Positions 16,699 through 25,641 of a DNA stretch of 64,000 nucleotides are shown here, piece by piece. Position 1 is the stretch's first letter, and every line of letters starts with the position of its first letter. A model generated the notes under the pieces. That model did not search any database. It was not told where the DNA came from and saw only the letters and a program-made list of their open reading frames with translations. The position numbers and the translations under genes were made by a program. This DNA is from Proteiniclasticum sp. Lineage in GTDB: Bacteria > Bacillota > Clostridia > Clostridiales > Clostridiaceae. Where the stretch lies: the NCBI RefSeq assembly GCF_003514505.1, contig NZ_DOPX01000032.1, forward strand, positions 1 through 64,000, in the 5' to 3' direction.

Positions 16699-17067
16699 AT
16701 GGCAAGAATTTCAGGTGTAGACTTACCAAAGCAGAAAAGAGTTGAAGTTGGTCTTACATACATTTATGGCATCGGTCTGTCCACTGCAAGAAACATCCTC
16801 AAGGAAACAGGTGTCAATGGTGACATCCGTGTGAAGGATCTTTCAGAAGAGGACGTCAATGCAATCAGAGACTATATCACAAAGAACATCAAGGTAGAAG
16901 GAGATCTTCGTAGAGAAGTAGCTCTTAATATCAAGAGACTTGTGGAAATCGGATGCTACAGAGGCATCAGACACAGAAAGGGTCTTCCTGTAAGAGGACA
17001 AAAGACCAAGACCAATGCAAGAACAAGAAAGGGTCCTAAGAAGACCATCGCAAATAAGAAGAAGTAA
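16699..17067 (+). CDS. rpsM: 30S ribosomal protein S13
   Basis: S13 of 122 residues starting ARISGVDLPKQKRVEVGLTYIYGIG. The C-terminal tail (GLPVRGQKTKTNARTRKG) contacts the P-site tRNA. It forms intersubunit bridges B1a and B1b. CAGGAGG at 16681-16687 precedes the ATG. rpsK follows after 14 nt. Confidence 0.98.
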   Translation: MARISGVDLPKQKRVEVGLTYIYGIGLSTARNILKETGVNGDIRVKDLSEEDVNAIRDYITKNIKVEGDLRREVALNIKRLVEIGCYRGIRHRKGLPVRGQKTKTNARTRKGPKKTIANKKK

Positions 17068-17081
17068 GGAGGGAAGTCATA

Positions 17082-17483
17082 ATGGCAGCAGCTAAGAATA
17101 CTAAAAGAGTCGTAAGAAGAAGAAGAGAAAGAAAGAACATTGAACATGGACAGGCTCATATTCAGTCTACTTTCAACAACTCCATCATTACCATCACAGA
17201 TGCGGCAGGAAATGCACTTTCCTGGTCTAGTTCAGGTTCACTTGGATTCAAGGGTTCCAGAAAGAGCACACCATACGCTTCACAGATGGCAGCAGAAACT
17301 GCAGCTAAGGCAGCTATGGAGCATGGACTGAAGAGTGTTGAAGTTTACGTAAAGGGACCTGGTTCAGGTAGAGAAGCGGCCATCCGTTCACTACAGGCTG
17401 CAGGACTTGAAATTACTCTGATCAAGGATGTTACTCCAATTCCACACAACGGATGCAGACCACCTAAGAGAAGAAGAGTTTAG
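17082..17483 (+). CDS. rpsK: 30S ribosomal protein S11
   Basis: S11 of 133 residues with the family motifs SFNNSIITITDAAGNALSW (shown with the local T variant), KGPGSGREAAIRSLQAAGL and the PHNGCRPPKRRRV end. It lies on the platform near the mRNA exit. The gene normally found next, rpsD, is absent; a non-coding gap of about 100 nt leads straight to rpoA. Confidence 0.98.
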   Translation: MAAAKNTKRVVRRRRERKNIEHGQAHIQSTFNNSIITITDAAGNALSWSSSGSLGFKGSRKSTPYASQMAAETAAKAAMEHGLKSVEVYVKGPGSGREAAIRSLQAAGLEITLIKDVTPIPHNGCRPPKRRRV

Positions 17484-17583
17484 TTTCAATTTGTCCTAAG
17501 TTACCTGGGCGTTAGATCTGGGACCTTAAGAATCAGTTGCCCTCAGGATTATGTTGCCAATATTCTTTAGGAGGGTTAAATTC

Positions 17584-18531
17584 ATGTTTGAAATAGAAAA
17601 GCCAAAGATTCAGTGTGTAGAAACAAGCGAAGATGGAACCTATGGTAAGTTCGTAGTAGAACCATTAGAAAGAGGCTATGGGATTACTTTAGGTAATGCA
17701 TTGAGAAGAATGCTTTTATCCTCACTGCCAGGAGTTGCGCCAACATCTGTAAAGATTGATGGTGTGCTCCATGAATTCTCTGTAGTACCTGGTGTTCGGG
17801 AAGATGTCACAGAACTCATCCTGAACCTCAAGGGACTGTTCATCAAGATGAACGGAGAAGGGCCAAGAAAGATCTATATCGATGCCAAGGGACCTGGAGT
17901 AGTAACTGCAGGAGACATCAAGACCGACGGAGACGTGGAAATCGTCAACAAGGATCTTTATATCGCCACCTTGGAAGAGGATGCAAAGCTATATGTTGAA
18001 ATCAATGTGGACAGAGGAAGAGGATATGTTTCTCAGATGAGAAACAAGGCGGAAGGTCTACCACTTTCTACCATCCCAATGGATTCAATATATACCCCTG
18101 TGAAGCGTGTCAATTTCACAGTGGATAATACAAGAGTTGGTCAGATCACAGATTATGACAAGCTGACTCTTGAAATATGGACCAATGGCACCATTTTGAC
18201 AGAAGAGGCCATCAGCCTTGCTGCAAAAGTGCTGATTGAGCACTTTAAGCTGTTCATGACACTGACCAATCACGCCAATGACGTGGAAGTGATGATCGAG
18301 AAGGAAGATGACAAGAAGGAAAAGGTTCTGGAGATGACCATCGAAGAGCTGGACCTGTCCGTCAGATCCTATAACTGCTTAAAGAGAGCAGGCATCAATA
18401 CTGTTCATGAGCTTACAGAAAAGACCATGGATGATATGATGAAGGTTCGTAATCTAGGAAAGAAATCTCTTGAAGAAGTTGAGAGAAAGTTAAAGGACTT
18501 GGATTTATCTTTAAAGTCCACTGACGAGTAA
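17584..18531 (+). CDS. rpoA: DNA-directed RNA polymerase subunit alpha
   Basis: Alpha subunit of 315 residues. The N-terminal dimerisation domain (about 1-230) starts FEIEKPKIQ and includes GYGITLGNALRRMLLSSLPG. A linker and the C-terminal domain (about 245-315) follow, with LDLSVRSYNCLKRAGINTV and LGKKSLEEV, which contact UP elements and activators. AGGAGGG at 17570-17576 supports ATG 17584; the frame is open 11 codons upstream. rplQ follows after 14 nt. Confidence 0.98.
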   Translation: MFEIEKPKIQCVETSEDGTYGKFVVEPLERGYGITLGNALRRMLLSSLPGVAPTSVKIDGVLHEFSVVPGVREDVTELILNLKGLFIKMNGEGPRKIYIDAKGPGVVTAGDIKTDGDVEIVNKDLYIATLEEDAKLYVEINVDRGRGYVSQMRNKAEGLPLSTIPMDSIYTPVKRVNFTVDNTRVGQITDYDKLTLEIWTNGTILTEEAISLAAKVLIEHFKLFMTLTNHANDVEVMIEKEDDKKEKVLEMTIEELDLSVRSYNCLKRAGINTVHELTEKTMDDMMKVRNLGKKSLEEVERKLKDLDLSLKSTDE

Positions 18532-18545
18532 AGGAGGTAAGTTAA

Positions 18546-18887
18546 ATGGCTACACTAAGAAAGCTTGGTCGTCCAACCGACCAGAGAACTGCAATGCTGA
18601 GAAGTCTTGTTACAAACTTCTTAAAGACTGGCAGAATAGAAACCACATTCTACAGAGCGAAGGAAACTAAGAACATCGCTGAGAAAATGATTACCCTTGC
18701 AAAGAGAGGAGATCTCCACGCAAGAAGACAGGTTCTCGCTTATGTTCATGAAGAAGAGGTTGTTAAGAACCTGTTCGACAACATCGCACCAAAGTATGCT
18801 GAAAGAAATGGTGGATACACAAGAATCCTTAAGACCGGCCCAAGAAGAGGCGACGGTGCTGAAAAGGCAATTCTGGAGCTTGTATAA
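18546..18887 (+). CDS. rplQ: 50S ribosomal protein L17
   Basis: L17 of 113 residues with the RKLGRPTDQRTAMLRSLVTN start. It lies at the tunnel exit. AAAGGAGG at 18532-18539 precedes the ATG. Downstream there is only a weak hairpin (GGAAGT 18905-18910 with ACTTCC) without a clear T-run, so transcription probably continues into the ecfA genes. Confidence 0.98.
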   Translation: MATLRKLGRPTDQRTAMLRSLVTNFLKTGRIETTFYRAKETKNIAEKMITLAKRGDLHARRQVLAYVHEEEVVKNLFDNIAPKYAERNGGYTRILKTGPRRGDGAEKAILELV

Positions 18888-18950
18888 TCAGAATTAATAA
18901 AAGCGGAAGTCTGACTTCCCTTTAAAATGGGTACATGCAGGAGGAAGAAA

Positions 18951-19817
18951 ATGGAAACAAAAAGAAATTCAGACAACAAACCAATCATAGAGGCTGTGGA
19001 TCTCATGCATTATTATGATGACGGTCCTTCTGGAGAAAAGGAGTATTCTCTTCAAGGAGTCAACCTTTCTGTGAAGGAAGGAGAGTTCCTGGTAGTGCTG
19101 GGTCATAACGGATCTGGAAAATCCACCTTTGCAAAGCATATGAATGCGCTGCTTCTGCCTCAGGGGGGAAAGATCTACATCGACGGCATCGATGGAAGCA
19201 TTCAGGAGAATACCTGGGAAGTGAGAAAAAGGGCTGGAATGGTTTTTCAGAATCCGGACAACCAGATGGTGGCTACCGTGGTGGAAGAGGACGTGGCTTT
19301 TGGACCTGAAAATCTTGGAGTAGCTCCAGAGGAAATCAGAAAACGTGTGGACAAAGCGCTGAAAGATGTTCAGATGTTTGACTTCAGAAAGCATGCACCA
19401 CACCTGCTTTCTGGAGGACAGAAGCAGCGAGTGGCGATTGCAGGCATCATCGCCATGCGTCCGAAAATCATCATCCTGGATGAGCCTACAGCCATGCTGG
19501 ATCCATCAGGCCGCCAGGAGGTCATGAAGACCATCAAAGCCCTCAATAAAGACTTTGGCATTACCATCGTTCATATTACCCATTTCATGGAAGAAGCTGT
19601 CCAGGGTGACCGTATTGTGGTCATGGAAGAAGGAAAGGTCATCATGGATGATACCCCAAGAAATGTCTTCAGTAATGTGGACCTTCTCAAAAGTATCGGG
19701 CTGGATGTTCCTCAGGTGACGGAGCTTGCCCATGAACTCATTAAAGACGGGATGAACCTTACGGAGGGCATCCTCAACATCGAAGAGATGGTGGAGGCGT
19801 TATGTCGATTAAAATAG
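18951..19817 (+). CDS. ecfA1: Energy-coupling factor transporter ATPase 1
   Basis: One of the two ATPases of a group II ECF vitamin transporter, 288 residues. Walker A GHNGSGKST (51-59), Q-loop FQNPDNQMV, signature LSGGQKQR and Walker B IIILDEPTAMLD are intact. It pairs with EcfA2 and EcfT to power interchangeable substrate-binding S components encoded elsewhere. GGAGGAAG at 18940-18947 favours ATG 18951 over an in-frame ATG at 18927. It overlaps ecfA2 by 16 nt. Confidence 0.96.
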   Translation: METKRNSDNKPIIEAVDLMHYYDDGPSGEKEYSLQGVNLSVKEGEFLVVLGHNGSGKSTFAKHMNALLLPQGGKIYIDGIDGSIQENTWEVRKRAGMVFQNPDNQMVATVVEEDVAFGPENLGVAPEEIRKRVDKALKDVQMFDFRKHAPHLLSGGQKQRVAIAGIIAMRPKIIILDEPTAMLDPSGRQEVMKTIKALNKDFGITIVHITHFMEEAVQGDRIVVMEEGKVIMDDTPRNVFSNVDLLKSIGLDVPQVTELAHELIKDGMNLTEGILNIEEMVEALCRLK

Positions 19818-20671
19818 AAAATCTAACACATGTATATATGCCCAAGACTCCTTTTGAGACCATTGCTCTGGATGACATCAATCTGGAGCTGGAAGAGGGA
19901 AAGTTTTATGCCCTCATCGGTCATACGGGTTCTGGAAAGTCTACACTGATCCAGCACTTAAATGGTCTATTGAAGCCTACCAGCGGAAAGATCTTTGTAG
20001 ATGGGACAGACATCACAGACAAAAGCACTGTGATGAGTGAAATCCGAAAAAAGGTCGGGCTGGTGTTCCAGTATCCCGAGTACCAGCTTTTTGAAGAGAC
20101 CATCGAAAAGGACATTGCTTTTGGTCCTCGAAATTTAGGTCTTGATGAAGAGGAAGTGCTGAGAAGAGTCAAGAGAGCCATGGAGATGGTGGGGCTAGAG
20201 TATGAGAAATACAAAGACCTGTCTCCTTTTGAAATCTCAGGCGGACAGAAAAGAAGGGTAGCCATCGCGGGTGTCGTGGCCATGGAGCCCAAGGTCCTGA
20301 TTCTGGATGAGCCCATTGCAGGCCTTGACCCAAGAGGCAGAGACGCCATCTTAAAGCAGCTGAAAAAGCTTCATGAGGAATATAAGCACACCGTCATCTT
20401 AGTCACACACTCCATGGAGGATGTGGCGGAGATTGCTGACGAAGTCATCGTCATGAGTGGAGCCAAGGTTCTGATTAAAGCAACTCCAAGAGAGGTGTTC
20501 ACAAACATCAGCATGCTGGAGGAAGTGGGACTGGGGGCACCTCAAATCACCTACCTCATGCGGGCGCTGAAAGAAAGAGGTCTTTCTGTACGTGAAGACA
20601 TCTTCACAGTCAAGGAAGCCAAAGAGGAAATACAGCGGGTGCTGAAGGAAGGAGGACAGTGTCATGATTAA
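19802..20671 (+). CDS. ecfA2: Energy-coupling factor transporter ATPase 2
   Basis: The second ECF ATPase, 289 residues. Walker A GHTGSGKST (40-48), Q-loop FQYPEYQLFEE, signature ISGGQKRR and Walker B LILDEPIAGLD are all present. It starts inside ecfA1 and ends 8 nt into ecfT, so the three subunits are translationally coupled. Confidence 0.96.
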   Translation: MSIKIENLTHVYMPKTPFETIALDDINLELEEGKFYALIGHTGSGKSTLIQHLNGLLKPTSGKIFVDGTDITDKSTVMSEIRKKVGLVFQYPEYQLFEETIEKDIAFGPRNLGLDEEEVLRRVKRAMEMVGLEYEKYKDLSPFEISGGQKRRVAIAGVVAMEPKVLILDEPIAGLDPRGRDAILKQLKKLHEEYKHTVILVTHSMEDVAEIADEVIVMSGAKVLIKATPREVFTNISMLEEVGLGAPQITYLMRALKERGLSVREDIFTVKEAKEEIQRVLKEGGQCHD

Positions 20672-21479
20672 GAACATCACCATCGGGCAGTATATTCCCG
20701 GAGAGTCCTTCATTCATAAACTGGACCCTAGAACCAAAATTCTGATTTCCATCCTTTTTATTGTGAATCTCTTCCTCGTGAAGAACTTCACTGCGTATCT
20801 GTTTATTTTCCTGTTTATCATGATGATGGTGCGGATTGCAAGACTTTCTCCCAAGTATCTGTATAAAGGAATCAAACCTGTATTTGTACTGATTCTGTTC
20901 ACGGCCTTTCTTAATATGTTCGTGACCCGAGGGACAGAAGAAACTCTTCTTCTGGAGTTCTGGGTGTTCAAGATCTATCGGGAGGGTGTCTACCAGGCAG
21001 TCTTTATGACCTTCAGACTGGTGTTCCTCATCATGGGAACCTCCATCCTGACCCTGACCACTTCACCTATAGAGCTCACCGATGGCATCGAGAGTCTTCT
21101 GAAGCCATTTAAGAAGATCGGAGTTCCAGCCCACGAGCTGGCCATGATGATGAGTATCGCGCTGCGTTTTATTCCAACCCTCATGGACGAGACAGACAAG
21201 ATCATGAAGGCTCAGATGGCTAGAGGTGCGGACTTTGAATCCACCAACATCATCAAGAAAGCAAAGAGCCTGATTCCACTGTTGGTGCCACTTTTCATCT
21301 CTTCCTTCAGAAGAGCGGAAGAACTGGCCATGGCCATGGAAGCTAGAAGCTACCGTGGTGGAGAGGGCAGAACCAGAATGAAACAGCTGAAGTATGAAAC
21401 CAGGGATTTGACAGCTTTTGCTGTATTTTTCCTGTTGGTGTTCATCACCTTCGGTCTGCGTTACACCAATATTCTGTAG
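20664..21479 (+). CDS. ecfT: Energy-coupling factor transporter transmembrane protein EcfT
   Basis: The membrane coupling subunit, 271 residues, with four to five hydrophobic segments in the first about 120 residues and one near the C-terminus. The two coupling-helix motifs are visible as MARGADFES and AMEARSYRGG; they bind the grooves of EcfA1 and EcfA2. No S component gene is adjacent, consistent with a shared group II module. Confidence 0.95.
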   Translation: MIKNITIGQYIPGESFIHKLDPRTKILISILFIVNLFLVKNFTAYLFIFLFIMMMVRIARLSPKYLYKGIKPVFVLILFTAFLNMFVTRGTEETLLLEFWVFKIYREGVYQAVFMTFRLVFLIMGTSILTLTTSPIELTDGIESLLKPFKKIGVPAHELAMMMSIALRFIPTLMDETDKIMKAQMARGADFESTNIIKKAKSLIPLLVPLFISSFRRAEELAMAMEARSYRGGEGRTRMKQLKYETRDLTAFAVFFLLVFITFGLRYTNIL

Positions 21480-21486
21480 TACAATC

Positions 21487-21528
21487 AAAGAGACCTCTTT
21501 TGGAAAATCGAAAGAGCGTCTCTTTTTT
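21487..21528 (+). terminator. Terminator after ecfT
   Basis: Nested stem AAAGAGAC (21487-21494) with GTCTCTTT (21518-21525), with an inner CTCTTT/AAAGAG, followed by TTT. It lies 27 nt before truA, so truA may be read by partial read-through or from its own weak promoter. Confidence 0.75.
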
Positions 21529-21554
21529 CAAATCATAAAAAGGTAGGAAGCAGC

Positions 21555-22310
21555 ATGAAGAAAATACTGATGTATCTAGAATACGATGGAACGAACTTCC
21601 ATGGATGGCAGCGGCAGAAAAACGTCCGGACGGTTCAGGAAACCTTGGAGAAGGCACTGGCAGCGCTTCTGAAGGAAGAACCTTTATTATCCGGCTCGTC
21701 CAGAACCGATGCAGGGGTTCATGCACGAAAGTATCCAGTGACATTCTCGACGCAGTCTTCCATTCCAGGAGAAAAGATGGCCTTTGCGCTCAATCCGCTT
21801 CTGCCCGAGGACCTGAAGGTCAGAGCATCCATGGAGGTGTCCTGTAGTTTTGATGCAAGAAAAAATGCCAGAGGGAAAACCTACACCTATCGGGTGCTCC
21901 GGAGAAAGACTCCTTCGGCGCTTTTTCGGAACTATGCTGCCTTCGTGCCACAGGAGCTGGATCTCTTGAAAATGAGAGAAGCTTCGGAAGTGCTCCTTGG
22001 CACCCATGATTTTACTGGCTTTAAATCTGTTGGCAGCACCGATCCGAATCCTGTGAAGGAAATGAGAAAGATTGAAATCTGGGAAGAAGGAGAGTTTCTT
22101 GTGATGTCCTTCACGGCTTCGGGATTTCTCTACAATATGGCAAGAATCCTCGCAGGCACTCTGCTGGATGCGGGTCTTTCCCGGGTGACGCCTGGAGACA
22201 TTGAAGAGATTCTGAAAAGCGGCAGCAGAGGAAAATCCATGGTGATGCCTCCTTGGGGACTTTATCTGGAAGAAGTGTATTATGAAAGTAAAGAGATGGA
22301 GATGAAGTGA
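21555..22310 (+). CDS. truA: tRNA pseudouridine(38-40) synthase TruA
   Basis: Converts uridines 38-40 of the tRNA anticodon arm to pseudouridine. It is 251 residues, with the catalytic Asp in SSRTDAGVHA (about residues 50-59) and the family motifs YDGTNFHGWQRQ and FLYNMARI. It follows ecfT, as in many Firmicutes, where rplM-rpsI would normally come next; here two GGDEF genes and an acetyltransferase intervene. Confidence 0.96.
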   Translation: MKKILMYLEYDGTNFHGWQRQKNVRTVQETLEKALAALLKEEPLLSGSSRTDAGVHARKYPVTFSTQSSIPGEKMAFALNPLLPEDLKVRASMEVSCSFDARKNARGKTYTYRVLRRKTPSALFRNYAAFVPQELDLLKMREASEVLLGTHDFTGFKSVGSTDPNPVKEMRKIEIWEEGEFLVMSFTASGFLYNMARILAGTLLDAGLSRVTPGDIEEILKSGSRGKSMVMPPWGLYLEEVYYESKEMEMK

Positions 22311-22337
22311 GGATGAACCAGTTTCATCCTTTTTTTA
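22310..22337 (+). terminator. Terminator after truA
   Basis: AGGATGAA (22310-22317) pairs with TTCATCCT (22323-22330), followed by seven T. The stem overlaps the truA stop codon. Confidence 0.9.
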
Positions 22338-22436
22338 GTAGGAAGAAAATTATAGGACGGTTCATCAGAATATTTGAACGAAATATGAATTTTCATTGGC
22401 GGACATAGGGAATTGACGGAATTTGCTTGATAAAAT

Positions 22437-22466
22437 TTGACGATAAATGTAGAATACATCTACAAT
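22437..22466 (+). promoter_or_regulatory. Promoter of the first GGDEF gene
   Basis: TTGACG at 22437-22442 and TACAAT at 22461-22466 with 18-bp spacing, about 75 nt upstream of the start. The layout closely matches that of the second GGDEF gene (TTGACC, 18 bp, TAAAAT). Confidence 0.65.
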
Positions 22467-22542
22467 GCTGTTTTCATTACAGTTTGAAGATGGATGGAAG
22501 TAAGGAAGAGGAATACCTCGGATTTTGGGATGGGGGAGAGAA

Positions 22543-23685
22543 ATGCTGGATTATCTGGTTCAGTTTCAGATCAATGTTTTTGCACTGGGCATCTTGCTCA
22601 GTTTATATCTTTTTATGAGAACGTCAAAGCTCAGGACATTCACCAACAGGTTATTGAGATGGATCATCTATGCCACGGCGGCATCTATTGTGCTGGAGCC
22701 GCTGACTTGGATCTTTGACGGTATGATGTTCCAGGGGGCTTATTTTCTCGAGTACAGCACAAATTTTCTGCTGTTTCTTGTGGGACCCGTCATAGCTGGC
22801 CTGCTCCTTTCCTATGTGGACTACCGAATCTTCAATGATGCCACAAGGATTCAGAATAGAGTGTATTACCAGCAGGCTTCCATCATGACCTTTCTGGTTC
22901 TTGTGTATAATATCTTCAACCCCATTTATTTTCGGATCAATCGGGAGTCCAACAGCTTCAACAGTGGGCCACTAAAAGAGATTCATTATGGGGTCCTTGC
23001 GCTCAGTTATCTATTGATGCTGTATTTTTTAGCCCGGCACTGGAGAAAAATCACTAGAAAAGAAGTGCTGATTTATGCCATCTGTTTTCTGACGCCCATC
23101 TTAGGTATGGTGGTTCAGATGTTTGATTCTAAACTGCATTTTTCCTGGACATCCATTGTCATTGGACTGTTCATGGTGTATATCTTTCTCGAGACCATGC
23201 CTTCTGATGAGGACTATCTGACAAAACTCTTCAACAGAAGAAGCTATGAGACTGAACTGTCCTATCTTGTGCGAAGCAGGAAGCCTTTTGGTATTCTCAT
23301 CTTCGATCTTAATGATTTTAAGGAGATCAACGATCGGCATGGCCATCACAAAGGGGATGAAGTGCTGCTTCATTTTGCCAATGCACTGAGCCATGTATTT
23401 TCAAAAGAAGGTCTTGCTTCCAGGCTTGGTGGAGATGAATTTGCCGTCATATTAAGAGGAAACCGGGACCATGTGGACACCCATATCAATAAAGTAAAGA
23501 CGTACCTTCAGAAGACTGAGGACGAAGTGCTGAAGTCCTTGACCTTCAGTTATGGATTTGAAAAGTACTATATGGATATGAGTATGGATGATCTTTATAA
23601 ACAGGCGGATCAGAAAATGTATCTACAAAAGAAACTGTCCAAGAAAGAGAAAAATCTGCCGGAAGGAATGGCGGAAGGTTTATAA
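22543..23685 (+). CDS. Membrane-bound GGDEF protein (putative diguanylate cyclase)
   Basis: 380 residues: about seven hydrophobic segments in residues 5-215, then a GGDEF domain (about 225-370). RLGGDEF is intact (GGDEF at 296-300), as is the DLNDFKEIND metal and substrate region, so it probably makes cyclic di-GMP from GTP. No RxxD inhibitory site precedes the motif. The start is ATG 22543, 7 nt after GGGGGAG, giving MLDYLVQFQ, which aligns with MSYLVRFQ of the paralog at 23864. The membrane domain resembles no sensor type I can name with confidence. Confidence 0.9.
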   Translation: MLDYLVQFQINVFALGILLSLYLFMRTSKLRTFTNRLLRWIIYATAASIVLEPLTWIFDGMMFQGAYFLEYSTNFLLFLVGPVIAGLLLSYVDYRIFNDATRIQNRVYYQQASIMTFLVLVYNIFNPIYFRINRESNSFNSGPLKEIHYGVLALSYLLMLYFLARHWRKITRKEVLIYAICFLTPILGMVVQMFDSKLHFSWTSIVIGLFMVYIFLETMPSDEDYLTKLFNRRSYETELSYLVRSRKPFGILIFDLNDFKEINDRHGHHKGDEVLLHFANALSHVFSKEGLASRLGGDEFAVILRGNRDHVDTHINKVKTYLQKTEDEVLKSLTFSYGFEKYYMDMSMDDLYKQADQKMYLQKKLSKKEKNLPEGMAEGL

Positions 23686-23696
23686 ACTTAGAAATG

Positions 23697-23735
23697 GAAA
23701 GAGGTTGCCGAGGGTAAAAAGGCACCTCTTTTTTG
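23697..23735 (+). terminator. Terminator after the first GGDEF gene
   Basis: AAAGAGGT plus TGCC pairs with GGC and ACCTCTTT across about 11 nt of loop, with a one-base bulge, and is followed by TTTT. It separates the two GGDEF genes into independent units. Confidence 0.75.
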
Positions 23736-23764
23736 TACACTAGTGTCTCAAAGTGCTATTTCCA

Positions 23765-23794
23765 TTGACCATGGTGACTGTAAAGTTGTAAAAT
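23765..23794 (+). promoter_or_regulatory. Promoter of the second GGDEF gene
   Basis: TTGACC at 23765-23770 and TAAAAT at 23789-23794 with 18-bp spacing, about 70 nt upstream of the start codon. Confidence 0.65.
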
Positions 23795-23863
23795 AAATTA
23801 ACGGAATATGTCATAAATATTCGGTTCTTTAACAATATATGGGAACAAAAGAGGAGGGGTGAG

Positions 23864-25021
23864 ATGAGCTATTTGGTTCGGTTTCAGAGCAATATACTAG
23901 GCATTCTGGTCCTGATTATACTGCATCTTTTTGTGAAGCTATCTACCATAAAGACTTTCAGTAAAAAGCTCATCAAACTGATGATTTATGCTGTGACAGC
24001 ATCTCTTGTCGTGGAGCCTTTTTCCTGGATCTTGGATGAGCGTCAGTTTGCAGGGGCATTTCTTTTGAATCATCTGTTCAATTTTCTGCTTTTTCTTCTG
24101 GCACCGGTGCTGGCAGGTCTATTCATGTCGTACCTGGATTACAGAATTTATCGAAATCCTTCCAGAATCTATGAGAAGCGCTTTTATCAGCAGATGACAC
24201 TGATCTCTTTTATGATCCTTTTGGTCAATCTGTGGATACCTATATACTACAGCATTGATCCGGTGACCAATCATTATGATGGTTCAGGACCCATCAAGTG
24301 GTTTCATTATGTGATGGTTCTTGGATTCTATGGGTATATGCTGTATTTTCTGTATCAGGTGAAAGATAAGCTTTCAAAGAATGAAATACTGATGTTCATC
24401 CTGCTGTTCATTCTTCCGGTGATCGGTATGGTCATTTCCATTTTCGAACCGACCTTCCATCTAGGATGGAGTTCACTGGTCATTGGACTTCTTGGCATCT
24501 ATGTGTTTTTGGAGACCACACCTTCAGAAGAGGATGTCCTTACGAAGGTGTACAACCGGAAAAGTTTCGAGTCTTATGTGGAATATCTGGAAGATTCGAA
24601 GATTCCATATGGACTTTTGATACTGGATCTGAACGGTTTTAAACAGATCAATGATGTGTATGGACATCAGAAGGGAGACGATGTTCTCACGAAGTTTTCA
24701 GCTCTTCTCCGGGAAGTGTTTCTTAAGGATGGATTTGTGGCAAGACTGGGAGGAGATGAATTTGCGGTGATTCTCATGGAAGATGAACCTGAGGTGCCTC
24801 TTCATATGAAGGAGCTTAAGAATAAGCTGAAGGAACTGGAGGATCCTGTCATGGGAAATGTTTCATTCAGTTATGGGTATGAGTCGAAAACAGCAGCTAA
24901 ACCCATGAGAGAAATGTACAGGAAAGCAGATCAGAAGATGTATCAGTATAAAGATCTTTATCGAAAAGAGATGAACGATTCCAGGGAGGTAGAGAAGGAA
25001 AGTGAAAATTCGTGGATATAG
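23864..25021 (+). CDS. Membrane-bound GGDEF protein, paralog
   Basis: 385 residues with the same plan as the gene before it: about seven membrane segments then a GGDEF domain with RLGGDEFAVIL (GGDEF at 296-300, the same position as the paralog) and DLNGFKQINDVYGHQKGDD. It is a predicted diguanylate cyclase without an RxxD site. GAGGAGGGGTGAG precedes ATG 23864. The pair looks like a tandem duplication that has diverged in sequence but kept length. Its end overlaps the acetyltransferase start by 20 nt. Confidence 0.9.
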   Translation: MSYLVRFQSNILGILVLIILHLFVKLSTIKTFSKKLIKLMIYAVTASLVVEPFSWILDERQFAGAFLLNHLFNFLLFLLAPVLAGLFMSYLDYRIYRNPSRIYEKRFYQQMTLISFMILLVNLWIPIYYSIDPVTNHYDGSGPIKWFHYVMVLGFYGYMLYFLYQVKDKLSKNEILMFILLFILPVIGMVISIFEPTFHLGWSSLVIGLLGIYVFLETTPSEEDVLTKVYNRKSFESYVEYLEDSKIPYGLLILDLNGFKQINDVYGHQKGDDVLTKFSALLREVFLKDGFVARLGGDEFAVILMEDEPEVPLHMKELKNKLKELEDPVMGNVSFSYGYESKTAAKPMREMYRKADQKMYQYKDLYRKEMNDSREVEKESENSWI

Positions 25022-25427
25022 AAATGAAGACTTGAAGAAGATTGAAGAAATCTGGCTGAAAGGTAATAAAGAAGCACATGCTTTTGTATCCGAAGAGTTC
25101 TTTTTTGGTCATCTTCCGATGCTTCGGGAGCTGATGCCTAAAGTAACCGTACTGGTTTCTGAAGAAGAGGATACGGTCACAGGTTTTCTGGGGATGGAAG
25201 ATGGCTTCATTCTGGGACTGTTTGTGGATCCTATAAAGCAAGGACAGGGAATCGGCAGAAAACTTCTTCAAGAAGCAAAGCGTAAAACAGATGTGCTCAC
25301 TTTGAAAGCATTTGTTAAGAATGAGAGAGCTGTTGCTTTTTATAAAAGAGAAGGATTCACTGCGGCAGGCACTGAGGTGGATGAAACTACAGGTGAAGAG
25401 GAAGTGACTTTTGTCTGGAAAAAATAA
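25002..25427 (+). CDS. GNAT family N-acetyltransferase
   Basis: A 141-residue GNAT protein with the acetyl-CoA binding motif QGQGIGRKLL at about residues 82-91 and the C-terminal NERAVAFYKREGF motif. The substrate (amine, amino acid or protein N-terminus) cannot be told. It starts at GTG 25002 inside the second GGDEF gene, so its translation is probably coupled to that gene. Confidence 0.88.
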   Translation: MKIRGYRNEDLKKIEEIWLKGNKEAHAFVSEEFFFGHLPMLRELMPKVTVLVSEEEDTVTGFLGMEDGFILGLFVDPIKQGQGIGRKLLQEAKRKTDVLTLKAFVKNERAVAFYKREGFTAAGTEVDETTGEEEVTFVWKK

Positions 25428-25444
25428 AACATTGAAGATGTGAA

Positions 25445-25495
25445 ACAGCGGCTGTGGCCTCTTTGGAGAGAGCCCATGCAGCGGCTGTTATTCTA
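25445..25495 (+). terminator. Probable terminator after the acetyltransferase gene
   Basis: AACAGC pairs with GCTGTT around an inner hairpin GGCCTCT/AGAGAGCC. The region contains the direct repeat CAGCGGCTGT at 25446-25455 and 25479-25488. The T-rich tail (TTATTCTATT) is imperfect. Confidence 0.45.
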
Positions 25496-25606
25496 TTCGG
25501 AAATACAGCAAAATCTTCTTTATTTTTTGCCAAGAAAAGGGGGAAAACCTCTTTCTTTCCAATGAAGTATCATGTATAATGTTTAGGTACCAGAAAAACA
25601 GGATTA

Positions 25607-25635
25607 TTGACATCTAGTGGAAGATGTTCTATAAT
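25607..25635 (+). promoter_or_regulatory. Promoter of rplM-rpsI
   Basis: TTGACA at 25607-25612 and TATAAT at 25630-25635 with 17-bp spacing: both hexamers match the sigma-A consensus exactly. Confidence 0.9.
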
Positions 25636-25641
25636 ATTCAT

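Noticed and set aside
25446..25488. Direct repeat CAGCGGCTGT as a possible mobile element or CRISPR sign
   Set aside because: Only two 10-bp copies within a hairpin; best explained as part of a terminator.
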